Below are positions 36,301 to 48,203 of a stretch of DNA of 64,000 bases, piece by piece. Below the pieces are notes generated by a model. That model was not told the origin of the DNA. It saw nothing but the letters and a program-made list of their open reading frames with translations, and searched no databases. Positions within the stretch are counted from its first letter, which is position 1; the number at the start of each line of letters is the position of its first letter. The position numbers and the translations under genes were made by a program. Origin of the DNA: Branchiostoma floridae (taxonomy: Eukaryota; Chordata; Leptocardii; Amphioxiformes; Branchiostomatidae); contig NC_049987.1 of the NCBI RefSeq assembly GCF_000003815.2, positions 2,772,920 to 2,836,919 of the forward strand, in the 5' to 3' direction.

Positions 36301-37996
36301 CAACTGTGGAATAAAAACTCTTTTGCACACTTTTTTTGTCAGAAGAAATAAAATCATGCTTACTTTTCTTCACGAATCCTTTCCCTCCATTCCCCCAGAT
36401 ACTCCTGAGCTGTTCCCAGCCTCTCCCAAGCTTCTTCCGCCTGGTCGGTGACGTCATTTCCTGTTTTGTTTCGAATGACTACGTCATCGTAGTCAGATAT
36501 CTAGTGAACATGTAAATTAACATCGTTGTCAACTTCATAAGTTAAGCTAAATGCGCTAAGAGCCAAGAGGTCACCAGAAACACAGCTTATATTAAAATGT
36601 TGTCACAAAGCAAATGCGCCAAAGTGGAAAACACATGTGGACTAAACAGTTACTAATTTTCGTAACGGATTTCGACTTATATCCGACGTATCTAGAATTC
36701 TTGGAAAATGCAAATTATAACTAGATGAACTTTTTGGAAAAACAAGGAGCAGATAGCGGAAGTAGGAGGTAAGGACTACAACCGGAATTTGACACAGTTA
36801 TCAAATCGGGTGAAATTAAACAATAAACTTAATAATACCTTTCCTGATATGTTGTACTTCTGCGCCAGGTCCCAGATAGGGTTGTCATGAAGCCCCTGCA
36901 CCCAGTTGGCCCCTATTTCCACCTTTACTCCGCCAAATTCCGCCTGAAATAAAAACAAAACTACTGAAAACGATGCGAATGATGCTTAACATTTTTCTAA
37001 CCTGCACAGCAGCCAACACTTAAAATGACAAACGTGACCTTGAAACGTATCATCTACCGTAAAAAAATAAAAGAAATGCAATCCGTTTATTCCATTTTAT
37101 ACTTTCGCGTAAAGAGTAACATCGAATTAACAGGATATCAATAAGATACTAGTAACTATCGCCTAAAAGTGTTGATCTGAATACTTGTTGGAGCAGCTGA
37201 AATAATTGAAAGTCCGTTTCCTTTCCTGTGTACCTATCTCATATGCCCAATACAACATTAGCTCAACCTAACTGCCTGATTTTCCCCCTCTATCAAAGTC
37301 TACTTTTACATTGTCATTTCGCGTTGATGTGTACACTCCGGTTTTTCGCTAACCCCTTTACCTCAACCTGCTCTGCCTTACATGACCCCATATTCTGGAG
37401 GGTACTGTTTTTCGACTCTTAGGCCCCCTTTTCACTAGACAGCGATCGCGCTCCACTCTCAATGCGACCTAAATAAGATATGTTTCGCACTTTCACACTG
37501 GGTACATCATACAAAACGTAACAGTGTGAATAAGAAGACAACAAAACACACAATATGTAAAAAAAACAACTTTTCTTTTCTATTCAATTCGTTGAGCGAT
37601 CTGTCAAATTTTAGGTCGCAGAGAGAGCGCGGCGAGAGCGCCGTCCTAGTGGAAATGGGGTATTAGGTATTGGTTTAAATTGGATAGTGGATGGAGACCA
37701 TATGGCACAAGTCAATTTCTCACTAAAATCCAATGTGAAATTAAGTTGACAAAAAGTATCCAGAAACACATCTCTCATCATTATCTTACCTGTCTCATCC
37801 TTCCACCGATCCGGTCTGACCCCTCCAGAATGACGAAATCATCCACCCCGTTCTCATGGAGAGTTTTCGCGGCGGCGATGCCAGCTATGCCCGCCCCGAC
37901 GATCACGATTTTCCGCTCCTCTGTAGATCTCTTTGACAACTGCTTACTGCCGGCAGTTGTTATGGCAACCAGTATTACCACAAGAATGATATTCAT
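30313..37996 (-). CDS. Secreted FAD-dependent polyamine oxidase, probably GPI-anchored
   Basis: Nine exons (37996-37790, 36943-36839, 36500-36364, 34881-34666, 34005-33795, 33310-33148, 31998-31848, 31085-30933, 30475-30313) join in frame to 501 residues. It oxidises polyamines such as spermine or spermidine with release of hydrogen peroxide, judging by family. Residues 1-18 form a signal peptide. The dinucleotide fold GAGIAG is at 34-39 with the ribose-binding E58 and DRIGGRM. GANWVQG follows. The segment [12 protein letters not shown] contains K306, which aligns by motif with the catalytic-site lysine of plant polyamine oxidases. The C-terminal FAD motif [20 protein letters not shown] is intact. 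After it comes a small-residue stretch (GTSAA) and a hydrophobic end (488-501), as in a GPI-anchor signal. The start ATG at 37996 was chosen because it opens the signal peptide and an acceptor lies at 38011. A monoamine oxidase is less likely. Confidence 0.93.
30728..30820. repeat. Short foldback sequence (imperfect hairpin)
   Basis: CTGGTATCCATCCAGCCGTA and its near reverse complement ATATGGCTGGATACCAG flank about 35 further bases that also pair through CGCGTCT/AGACGCG. It lies in the last intron of the polyamine oxidase gene. Probably a tiny MITE. Confidence 0.6.
31542..31725 (+). mobile_element. tRNA-derived SINE
   Basis: The head resembles a tRNA gene: a box A-like stretch near 31549-31565 and a good box B (GAGTTCGATCC, about 31596-31606). 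It is followed by TGTGCCCTTGGGAAAGGCAC, a block typical of the conserved centre of many invertebrate SINEs. It lies in antisense orientation within polyamine oxidase intron 7. The 3' end is approximate. Confidence 0.7.
32094..32545 (-). mobile_element. Possible LINE 3' remnants
   Basis: Read on the minus strand, a GGCTGCCAGGGCTGACCC block is followed by TCAATAAATA at 32110, and a separate AATAAATAAAGGTGAACTGA tail occurs at about 32523 on the plus strand. Such tails are common at 3' ends of non-LTR retrotransposons. No protein-coding part is preserved. Confidence 0.3.
32349..32375. repeat. Perfect 12-bp palindromic hairpin, 3-base loop
   Basis: TGATTGAGAAGT and its exact reverse complement are separated by GCG. 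It lies in polyamine oxidase intron 6. Confidence 0.85.
35283..36222 (+). repeat. Dispersed repeat copy in polyamine oxidase intron 3
   Basis: Starts near CCTCCATGAAATGTCATGG and ends near CCCAAACTCTAGTTTTT. It contains a 247-base near-identical tandem duplication (from about 35357 and from about 35604) and an assembly gap. It belongs to the same family as 3658-4830. Confidence 0.6.
35806..35943. other. Assembly gap (138 N)
   Basis: 138 undetermined bases within a repeat in polyamine oxidase intron 3. The flanking exons join in phase, so no missing exon is required. Confidence 0.99.
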
Positions 37997-38027
37997 GCTG
38001 GTGCGTTGTGCTGAAATGAAAAATAAA

Positions 38028-38127
38028 GTCAAACCTGTATTAGCGGCCACCTTTGCATAGCGACTACCTGGCCATTGCGGTCACTTTTTGTCGGCCCCTT
38101 GGAATTTTTCCCATTTACCTAAGCATT
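38028..38127. mobile_element. Truncated pogo-like MITE near the polyamine oxidase start
   Basis: AGTCAAACCTGTATTAGCGG and the following ~100 bases match the left end of the 38474-39024 element. The rest is absent. It lies within 20 bases of the acceptor that precedes the start exon. Confidence 0.6.
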
Positions 38128-38473
38128 AAAGAATGCTTTTAATTCTTTGTAATATTCTGCCTATATTATTTGATAATATTCTGGACGTTATTTGTAAGTT
38201 AATACTGTGAAAAAGCCTTTAACGTAATCTCTTCTTTCTAAATATTTCCACGTTATGGAGGATTTGGGGAATATTCGTAATGTTTGATATCATACATCTA
38301 CTGGTTTGAAGATTGGTAAGAGAATTTCCCATTATTCACCATTCCTAACATTTAAGCTTAGTAACATTTTGTAAATCGGTCGGTATTACTCGGTACCGGA
38401 TCATCCGCGTCGAACGTTATCACAGAGTATTAAAGACATATATAACAAGATCATGTGTGATGGTTTGCCTATA

Positions 38474-39024
38474 CAGTCAAACCTGTATTAGAGGCCACCT
38501 TTGCATAGCGACCACCTGGTCATTGCGGTCACTTTTTGTCGCTCCCCGATTTTTCACATTGACCTAAGCTTTAGAAATTAGTCTGTAGCGGCCACCTGTC
38601 CAACGTGGCCACCTGTCCAACGTGGCCACGGTCACACGATTTCCGATCCCATAGACACAGAAACACTGCCTATTGCGACAATACAGTGGCCTTTGTCATC
38701 CTGCGCGTAGTTTGCGAGGATTTGGAATTCACGACAGGGTCATTTTGGTTGTAGCGGAACGTGCACGTGCCTTGAACTTTAGAGCGCTAGTCTTTGTCTG
38801 CGAATTTACCAACATTCCGCATGGCAATATCAATCATTTTCAGTAGATTTGATTTTGAGACGATCGAGACAATTTTACCTGGTGAGAAAGATCAGTGGGT
38901 ACTGAAATCATGTGTAACTTATTGCTTTGTTCAATTGATCAGCATTTTCTCTATAGTGGCCACCTGTCTGTAGTGGCCACATTTCTCCATTCCCTTGAGT
39001 GGCCGCCATATACAGGTTTGACTG
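38474..39024. mobile_element. pogo/Tigger-like MITE, 551 bp
   Basis: The left end CAGTCAAACCTGTATTAGAG and the right end ATACAGGTTTGACTG are inverted. The left flank is TA, the right flank CA (a decayed TA). Internal GTGGCCACCTGTCC blocks recur. Same family as 18198-18675 and 6608-7085. Confidence 0.75.
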
Positions 39025-39599
39025 CATAAACTGGCCAAGAATCCGTGTGTTTGACAATTTGACAAAGAAATACTATTAATGTTAAACATATATGATTGGT
39101 TTTATGATTAGTCAGGCAGCCGACTTTGGCTTCTTAGAATTCATGCTTCCACATTTACATCAATGCTTCATATAAATGATATAACCTCGCCAAAGGCAAT
39201 GTGACCCCGTTTCAAATACGGGGACACAAAACAAGTTTTAGATAGCGGGAGACTTTCTTTGAAAAATTTTCGACAGCAGGAGAACAAAACCAAAAGAATC
39301 CCGTGACCTTAAAAATGTTTACAACTTTCTTGTAAGACATTTGTATATAGCTTGCAAACTTCATCGGAACGTTCATAACCTTGCCGATATTTTGTTCCTG
39401 CATCGTCGTCATTAACAGGCCTTGAAACAGGATAAATATCTGATTGAGGAAAAAGCGACCTACTTCAGTTTGTCGAGTAGTAGCAGATCACGTATAAGTA
39501 GCTTATTGTCCCTTGAAATACCTGTTATTTTTTCATCGAAAATTTTTTAGTTTACTTTCAATATCTTTTGAGATTGTTTGCTGGAAAAATATATTCAAA

Positions 39600-39905
39600 A
39601 AATCAAGTTGGCGTATTAAAGGCGGTGGGCCCCAACTGATGTTTTAAAATTTATGTCGTCATTTTACAATTGCTGTTACATTCTGTTGATAGTATCTTCT
39701 GAAATACATTTTTTTATGGTTTCAGTCAAAACAATTACATAGATAACGTCACCATGACGTAATATTACGTCATGAAATCTTCAAATTTCCTACAATCCTC
39801 ATATTTTGATTGTACATTATTCTCTGAAAACTTGGTCATATGAATAGTCGTTTAGGACTTAGAAGAGCCTCAAACGCGGGCCTCAAAAGCCCCCTTCCCC
39901 GTCCC
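39600..39905. repeat. Fragment related to the piggyBac-like MITE family
   Basis: Contains a GGGCCTCAAAAGCCCCC block and AACGTC/TGACGT stretches like those in the 26865-27815 element. Neither TTAA end is clear. Confidence 0.3.
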
Positions 39906-40064
39906 AGACTGACCCAGATTGGGGCTAACTGGTCCGGTTTATCCTCTCTGTCGGGAGGGCCGCTTGAGAAAACCGACGAAGCCTGCTCTTTATGGTCGGG
40001 GAACCTCAAGCGTTAGCCAAACCTAACCTTTTCTGTATCGGTCAACTCTGGTAGCATCCAAAAC

Positions 40065-40400
40065 AACCGCGATGTGGTCATTGGCGAGCTTTAGACACTG
40101 CGAAATATTATAGAGGCAAGCCTCCTGTAACTAAATAATGCAAATTTTGGACGAACTATGGTATAGATACTTAACTCACAGTCTTGTACTATCCCGGTCT
40201 GGATCGGGTGCAGATGTGCAAGTGCTGACCGTCCCGCTGCAGTGTTCCTTACACTTCAGATCTTTCCGTTTTTCTAGCTGCTAACACCAACAACACACTA
40301 TACGTCATGCAATCTAAAGATGGCGTGTCTGAATAACGTCATGATAATTGTCCACTCGAGTAGGCACGTGATTGGTTTGGCGCACATGGGACAAAAATAG
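40065..40400 (-). promoter_or_regulatory. Candidate promoter and 5' exon of the polyamine oxidase gene
   Basis: On the minus strand a possible 5' untranslated exon ends at a GTGAGT donor (TAACTCACAGT on the plus strand at about 40171), upstream of the acceptor at 38011. Further 5' are an AACGTCAT site and an inverted CCAAT box (GATTGGTT). A diverged copy is at 29275-29610. This is an inference without transcript support. Confidence 0.35.
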
Positions 40401-41968
40401 TTATCTAGACTAACCTTTTGGCATGTTCGCGCTGCTCATTTAAGAAACTACGACTGGACCAACCAAGCACGTCTGATATAGCATTAAAAACTTTGAATTT
40501 TTATCCGTTTCAAATAGTTTCTATCATTGTTTGAAACATTGTCATGAAATGTTATGAAGAATGGTATACAGGATGGTAGAAAACGATATGAATGTAATAT
40601 TTGTGACACATTTTGCTTCGGGCATAAACTTATATAGTTGACTGAATTAGATTTGTCAAGCGAAAAGGTCGGGGAGCTCCAGATTCCATTTGAGGTAGTG
40701 ACCATTTTAGACGCCCCTCGTACCGATTTTTATTATCCGGCAATGGGTCCGCTAAGATTCTCTACTATAGGTATATACGTACTAATCTCTGCAATGTTTT
40801 AGACCTCGCTACTTTTCAATATCCCGTTGAATTATTGCCTATTTAATAGGCCTGACCCAAATACCTAATCGAACTGTAAAGCCTTGTGTTTTTATGGAGT
40901 CCAGAACTACCCCCAGGTCACGTCAAATTTTGAAGACTACAGAAGTGACATCAGAAATCTGTCAGTTTTCAATGTGATATTTGCGGCTAGTGTGAAGGAG
41001 GCATTTTGAAAAATGAAAATATGGTGCACAGCAAAAAAAGCCAGTTGTTTTAACATATTGCGCAGACATCAAACGATTGTCTACGAGTAAGAAGTGTTTC
41101 AAGTAGGCCACGACATTTAGTGAAGTGACCCACAAAAGGTTATGTCAATCATTTCACCTAGGCTCTCACCAAACATCACGACTCAAAGGTTTTGCCAAAA
41201 TCGAATATTCAAATCATGCACGATACCAGGAAACATTTCAAAAGTTTGTCTTCCTTTGTTAGGCTTCACATTCTTAAAAAGTTACCAAAGAATCTTACGT
41301 CTTCCTTGATCTTTCAAACTTTGCGTGACCATAGAAGTAGTAGTTACCAAGGGTCAATTAACGTTTGCAACCTACCAAATCGAGCGCGGATTGCTGAAGG
41401 CTTGTTAAAAACAATACCAACAAGAGATGAAGTATAAAACCTCGTTTAGCAATTTATAAAAGTAACTAAATTACAAGTGTTGAAGTAATAAAGGAAACTA
41501 TTCCGCCACTCATTATTGGAACGTACCTGTGAGAGAAAATGGCCACAGCGTAGGAGATGATCAAGCTTGCAGTACTGATCTGTGTCTGAAAATGCTGTCA
41601 AACCGGTCTTCGCAGTCTCTTCAATTATCTTGAAGCAAATGGTCAAAGTTCAACTATTTACGTGGGGGAAAATGACGTGTAAAACAACATGTTATGCCAC
41701 TCACAACTAGCCATAGTCATGGAAAAAACAAGTTACTTGTCTGCCTCTATTTTCTCCAAAGATAACTTCAGTTCGTACTTTCACAGTTTTGATGCTGTTT
41801 TGAGTACCACGTGCTTGTATGTGGCTACCATGTGCTTGTATGTTTGTTTCCACTATAACTCGTGATGTTTTGGACCAATGTTAATAATATTTGGTAGTAG
41901 GGGCTCTATTAAAGTAAGTTAGCAAGAAGGGTTCTTGTAAACGAAGGTCAAGTTTTATTGGCAACTAA

Positions 41969-44407
41969 CACTACACGAAAACTTGAATATCCGGTCGTTT
42001 TTGGGGTTGCATATGTCCCGTGAAACCTGGTGTATCCGGGGCATGTGCGGTCATATCCTGTTATGACAAGCGCGGGTCCTGCATATTACTGCTCATGCCT
42101 GCACATCCGGTAATTAGACATGTATGGGGATATGCGGCCCCTGCTCACGTCTCGTGTCTTGAGTAATGCCAAACAAGAGACCATATTGTATGTGAATTGA
42201 TAGACGTAATGATGCTTTGTCATAAGAATAGGTTTGAGTAAGATTGGTAAAGGACATCCGCTTTACATAAAAGTACTCTCCAAGCGGATGTTTATTGACT
42301 TGTCTGGCATTTTCAGTCAACAAAACTCACAAACGCCTGATATAAACGAATGCATTGTTTTACAAGAACAAAGAAAGGCCTACGCACGAATGGCGCGTAT
42401 CATCGTTTTCCAATGAATTGTTATCTAGAACGAACACTAAAAATAACTTTGAGGGCATCGTATACCAGCGTTTGGTATTATTATATTCTTAAGCTTCAAT
42501 TTTACGTTTTTAGCTAATCAACTAATTTTACTTTTTTTAAAAACTTTTGACACAAAAGAAAACATGGCTTACCCACGCTCAATTTTAAAATTCTTTTTTT
42601 ATGCAGCGGCAGTTTGTTGCCTAGATTGAACTACACGAAATGGACATTCTAAGTAAAATCTAACACGTTTGATGATAACATTCTCCACCATTCTATGGTG
42701 GGGTAGTCATTTTACGCCCAAAGCTTATCAATGAAACGGCCGCTTCAGTCTAAAGACCAATGTTGTGCTTTTGAAACAAAAGAAAACATGGCGTATATGA
42801 TATACCCACGCTCGCATTGGAAGCCTTCATTCGTTTTTATCCTTGTGGATAATGCTTGTTGCAACAACAATATGTTTGTTACCAGACTGATGTATGAAAT
42901 CATTAACAATTACAGTAACACATTTTCACCTAGTTCCTTGTGGGTATTGTTTGACTGTGAACTGGCCAGGTGACAAAAGCTGAATTTAGCTACAGTGGAC
43001 CTCCCGACCTATTGTGTCTGTCTGTATGCAAATACTCATCAGAACTAGCCAATTGTATTTCACACAGCATGTAGGTGTTTGAAAATAAGGACCAATCAAC
43101 ACACATGTCAACATTTTCAAATTTTACAGTTGGCATTTCAGAGCTAGACTTGCGCTTTTACGCAACGGATCCCGATAGCTGGATATCTGCATGCACGGCA
43201 GACAACGTCAGTGAACACTGAGGGATTTAGAATGATACGACCTCGAGACTAAACAACATCTTGCCGCGTGGAATTTGAACTGCCTACGCTGGAAGGATTG
43301 GATTCTGCTTGGAGTTTTAAACAACTGTAACTTTATAGCTAGTATCCAGCCTTACGCGCGGGCAGGCGCTGTAGAGTACGGTGGGGTACGACTGACATGC
43401 CCGGTTGTGATTTTGCGGACGGTTTGAGACTACGTCACACGTCGCCATGTAGGGCTGGCTTAAAAGTTGCTGCCGGAGGCGGTGGTTGGCTCGGGTGATT
43501 TCTGCTTCGGCCCCGTGGACAGTGGAGGCTGCCCACCCGTGTCGCGATGGATCAATGGTTCTTTTTGTGTTCTTTATTAGAATTGTAACAACACAATACA
43601 ATATACTGCACCAGGCAGCAGGGTGCTGATGTTGTGCAGATACACATTGAGAGACATACATAATCATAGTACAATACATCATAATCATCATCACACAATA
43701 AATATAATACAATTAAAATCTGAGAACTATCTATTAGTGGTTCGTAGGAGGGTGGTTACCACAAATCTTCACGTTCACGTTTAGAAATTTTGCCGCAGCT
43801 GTGCTCCTGACTAACAAAAGTCTGTGCAGAAGACGGGTGGACAACAGAATGTATGATAGCGGGAATGCAGAACTTCACAAGACGTAAAAGGAGCATCATT
43901 CCTAGCACATAATATATGGAGGAAATCGTCAGGACAGTCTACTGTCCAGAAATACTTTGAAAAAATAAAGAAAATTCATTCACCATTCAGAAAGAATAAA
44001 AGCAAAATAAACACACTACAGGGAGGGGGGATCCTAGGTAGGGCAGGGTAGTAAAACAAAGCTGCTTTCAATGACAAAGGGTGCTCTAGTCGAGGCCTGG
44101 GTGAGATAATTAGGTGATAATTAGGCGCTAACAAGGGTGCATGTCCCGAATAGGCAGGCATATGCAGGAAATTTGGGTCGGATGAGCGGACATGGGCGGG
44201 ACATGCACCGGGATGGCCAGGCACATATGCAGGCATTATCGGCCTCCATATGTCCCGCACACTAATAGTTGTGAATCTCCGGGTCATATGCAGGTCCGTC
44301 TATACCAAGTGTGCGGACGGCATATACCCGTTATCGGCCACATATTTTGAATATCTGGGTTTATATGCAGGAGTAGTCGACCCAGATATTCGCTTTTTCG
44401 TGTAGTG
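41969..44407. mobile_element. CACTA (EnSpm-type) transposon, non-autonomous, 2439 bp
   Basis: Starts CACTACACGAAAACTTGAAT and ends with the inverted counterpart GATATTCGCTTTTTCGTGTA followed by GTG. It is flanked by TAA on both sides (41966-41968 and 44408-44410), the 3-bp duplication expected of CACTA elements. Subterminal regions (about 41985-42140 and 44130-44380) are rich in short TATGCAGG and ATGTCCCG units in both orientations, another mark of this class. No transposase can be recognised in the internal open frames. Confidence 0.8.
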
Positions 44408-44929
44408 TAAGCGGCGTCCTACTGTACTGCAGTTGATACCTCATGTCTTGTAGACAGTATGGTAATGGCTTTTGAGTGGAAATTAGGTCTTGGTACAAAG
44501 GAAAAATATCCGTAGGTTTAGCAGACCGCGTTCTTCGGCATTTTTTTTAGAACTTTAGTAGTTGATTGACTGTGAAGAGAAACCTAATATGATAGGAGAA
44601 TTGTCATAATGTGTGCCAGATTTACATAAATAATAAGAAATACTAAATTCCATATAGGTCCATGACGGGAATTTCAAAATGCGGCATTGTGGATTTAAAG
44701 AAAAGGTAAACAGTGTTGATGGAACATTGTTGATGTGGCATAGAGTGACGTAATCAGTAAGGTGTTTGACCCAGACCCCATAGGTATCGTTTTCGAAACC
44801 GCTGATTTGTCCCGATGTTGTACCCTTACGGTTGTATAAGCCAATCGCCATACACAATTAAGGTGCCAAGTGATTTTGTCGTATTAGCTAGATGCCCCAT
44901 GAACTGGAAACGGAGGGTTTGTAATCACT

Positions 44930-47480
44930 GCCGTTTGTATGTCAGAGGGACGTTTGTCAGCATGATAACTAGAGAAGGCATGGATGGATTGTTTTCATAT
45001 TTGGTATGTGGGTAGGGTTGGACATGACAAAGGAATGGTAGGAATTAAGATACGGCATGACGCTCTAGCGGCGTGTTAAGGTACTGTAGCAGAACTTTCG
45101 GTTTGGTCCTTTTTTGTTTGGGACTTGCTTGGGTGATAAATTTTCAGTGGTATGTAGCTGTGTAGAGCCTTAGTAAGGTGCGTAAGTTTTGGCCCCCTAA
45201 CGGTTTTCCAGGGGCGGTAAAGGTAAATTTTGTGTTAGGTTTTGAGAAGCAACAATGCAAACAGGGGTCGATGGATCGTAATGACACTAGGTATGCAGAT
45301 AGCTTATGTAATGATGTACGTAATTGTATGCTTTTATGCAAATTATGAGGTAATTTGCATAATGAATTTGTTACATGTAGGAAGTTCTTACGGTGCATGT
45401 CTGTGAACAAGATAGCCGGACAGAGTGAGCTAATATTTGGTATGTGGGTAGGTTTTTGGAAGACCAAGAAACGTATGTGGCGTTTTTTGGTCTTTTGACG
45501 GTTTTGCAGGGGATGTTTTAGTTGGAAAATATGGTTGTAGTGTGGCTATATTTAGGTGTAATGGCGTAATGGTACTATATTTGGGCGATTACGTCATCCC
45601 CATGCCCAAGCCTAAAGTGCTAGTAAGAAGATTGACAAGAAGTGATGACCCCAAAGTCACTGCAAAGTTGCTGCAAAAGAGGGCAACACGACTATATACC
45701 AGACGATAAGATCACAAGAAAATTGTTTATAGGGACAGTACATTATACATAATAGTGTGTACATGTTATGTACAAATAAGATTTAATAATCTTTATAGAC
45801 CAAGAATAAGGGCAATGATGATATGGTATACAGGGGCGTATATCATGTTGTGAAAGGGGTGTACATGTAACAGATACTACCGATACATTACACATTTGAA
45901 CAAAGTAACGTAATGTTTTGTAGAAAGTTAAAGAATGTTACATCATTTATGTTGCAAGCAACACGTCGTCAATAATGATCTGTATTGCAGGGGTCAAATA
46001 TTATACTTGAAGGGGTTGTACAAAAACTACATTACTTTGGGGAACGTCCAAGCAATGTATAAAGTCTTCAACATGTTTTATCATTGACATTGCGGAGCTA
46101 GGTAGCAATTTTCATACTTAATATCTATAAATATTTTTTTTTTCAGTTAGAAACGTAATACATTTGACTGTCCTGTTAATGTTATGAAATGCTTCGGATT
46201 AATTAATTGTGTAATCTAGCATCTGGTTTGCATTAATAGTCCTTTATTACATTCGCTAGAAGGTTATGTTTTGGGTAGCGTTTGTATGTATGTATCTATG
46301 TTTGTAGAAGACCAGCATAACTTGAGAACCCCTGAATGGATTGTATTAATATTCAGTATGTTGGTAGGTCTTGATGAGATCTAGAAACTATTAGATTTAG
46401 GGCCCCACAGCGACCTGTTTCGGTACTGCAGCGGAATTTCTGGACATGCTGCGGCTATGAGGTTTGAGTGGTAGACAGCTTTTGATTCCGAGAGTAAGTG
46501 AAATAGGTTGCCCCCTAGCGGCTTGTTTTGGAACTACAGGGCGGGTTAAGTGTCAGACTTTGAAAGGAAATAACTCAAGAAGGGGTTGACGGATTGTCAT
46601 GATTTTTTAGTATTAGATAGCTTAAGTGATGCCTCATAAAATAACATATCAAATATGCAAATTGGAATCTACTTTGCATAATTGATTAGGAAATTGTCTG
46701 AACACGCTCAGTTTAATGATAGGACAATTGCAACATGTGAAATTTGTAGTGAGAAAGAGAAGAATATTGATATTGAATAAGATATTGATATTGAATAAGA
46801 TATATTATGCAAAATACATAATACTAATTTGCATACTTAATGAGAAAATGTAAAATGTGTGGTAAATGACAGGAACTTCGTATTTGTAGGATTGAAAGTT
46901 ATGAACATGTAAATATCGTTGAACATTACTTATGAAAATATGGTCCTAATTTGCATAAATTATCAGAAAATGTAGAAGGCATTATAGAGGTTTTAGAATT
47001 ATCGAGAGATCAAAAATCATGACGATCCGTCAACCCTTATTGAATTATTTACCCTCCTAAGGGATGATGCAACGCACGCGCACGCGCGGAAGACTTAATT
47101 CCGGAATTTTTACCAATCGGACATACTAGTACGCTACTCAGTTAGGCTAATATTTCTCTCTTTTGTAGTTACATGTGTCTTATCTTTGAGAACTAGTATT
47201 TGCTATTGTGGGATGAAGTAGGCGTATAAACTGTCCTCATTATTTATGCAAATTAGCCCGTGATTTGCATGATAAAAATTGATTATGCAAGGCATCTCCG
47301 AAGCTATCTCACTTACTCGCTCGCTTACAGCCCATGACAAAAGTTATCTGCATTCAAAATATCATGACAATCTGTCAACCCAAATTATTCCACTCCAAAG
47401 GGATGATGCAACTACATAGTCGCGGAATAGTTCCTGTAGAATTCGGGGCATTTTTGCCAATCGAACGTATCATATACTAT
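44930..47480 (+). repeat. Cluster of dispersed AT-rich repeat copies
   Basis: Several diverged segments share the phrases of the family: GGATGGATTG with ATTTGGTATGTGGGTAGG (near 45000), TGTTGGTAGG with CCCCACAGCG (near 46360), and repeated TAATTTGCATAATTAATGAG-like blocks. No gene is visible. Individual boundaries are not resolvable by eye. Confidence 0.5.
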
Positions 47481-47835
47481 AAGGCTAGCCCCTGAGATGT
47501 CTAAAAAAACACACTCCAACCACCACATCCTCACCCATTTCACGGAGGTTGAGTTCTACGAACGCTTGTTACTTTTAAATTCAGGCCTTTAAATATTTCA
47601 GCTTCATTTACTACTGTCTCGAATCGATTTGGTAGATTTTTCTAAAGAAAGTAGAAGCATCGTGGTGCCCGAACAACTCAGGAATTGGATATTAAATGCA
47701 CGATGTGTTACACTAACACTGAAAATCGCCGATGGCCAGTAGACGTCCATTTTTATGGAACACCATTTATTCGGTGTCTAATTACTTTGCATTGTATTCA
47801 TTTAACAACAAAGTAGGTCAATAAAGCCATATTTT

Positions 47836-47841
47836 TTTATT
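47836..47841 (-). terminator. Candidate polyadenylation signal of the LRR gene
   Basis: AATAAA on the minus strand, about 360 bases past the stop codon at 48204. The paralogue has one at 61164-61169 in a matching 3' region. Confidence 0.4.
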
Positions 47842-48203
47842 CATTTACATGTACATTTACAGCAATTTGTCACATTCTAACATCAGAATATTACAAAAAA
47901 TGACTTAAAATTGACCCGATTACACACAATGTAGTTCCAGCCTACTAATAATCCAACGTCAGTCACCAATTATGTATCGAAATATGTGACAGCTAAAACA
48001 TTGAATGAAAACACCCTGCACAGGTAAGATCTATGAAAATTTAGAACAAATTTTTGAAGACTCTCATTGTTCTATGGATAAAATATTGCCTCTGTCTCTC
48101 AGTTCAGCTTAGTGGAAACTTGTAGCTCTAGGTTCGAAGGCGTAGTTGTTGCTGAGTTCTGTCTACAAATAATATGACCAGGGAGATCTCCAATGCTCAG
48201 TGG

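Noticed and set aside
39870-40050. GC-rich patch considered as a tRNA or SINE
   Set aside because: No box A/box B pair with correct spacing and no cloverleaf that I could fold.
43317-43712. 131-residue minus-strand frame inside the CACTA element, considered as transposase
   Set aside because: No transposase motif visible and the composition is low-complexity; the element is treated as non-autonomous.
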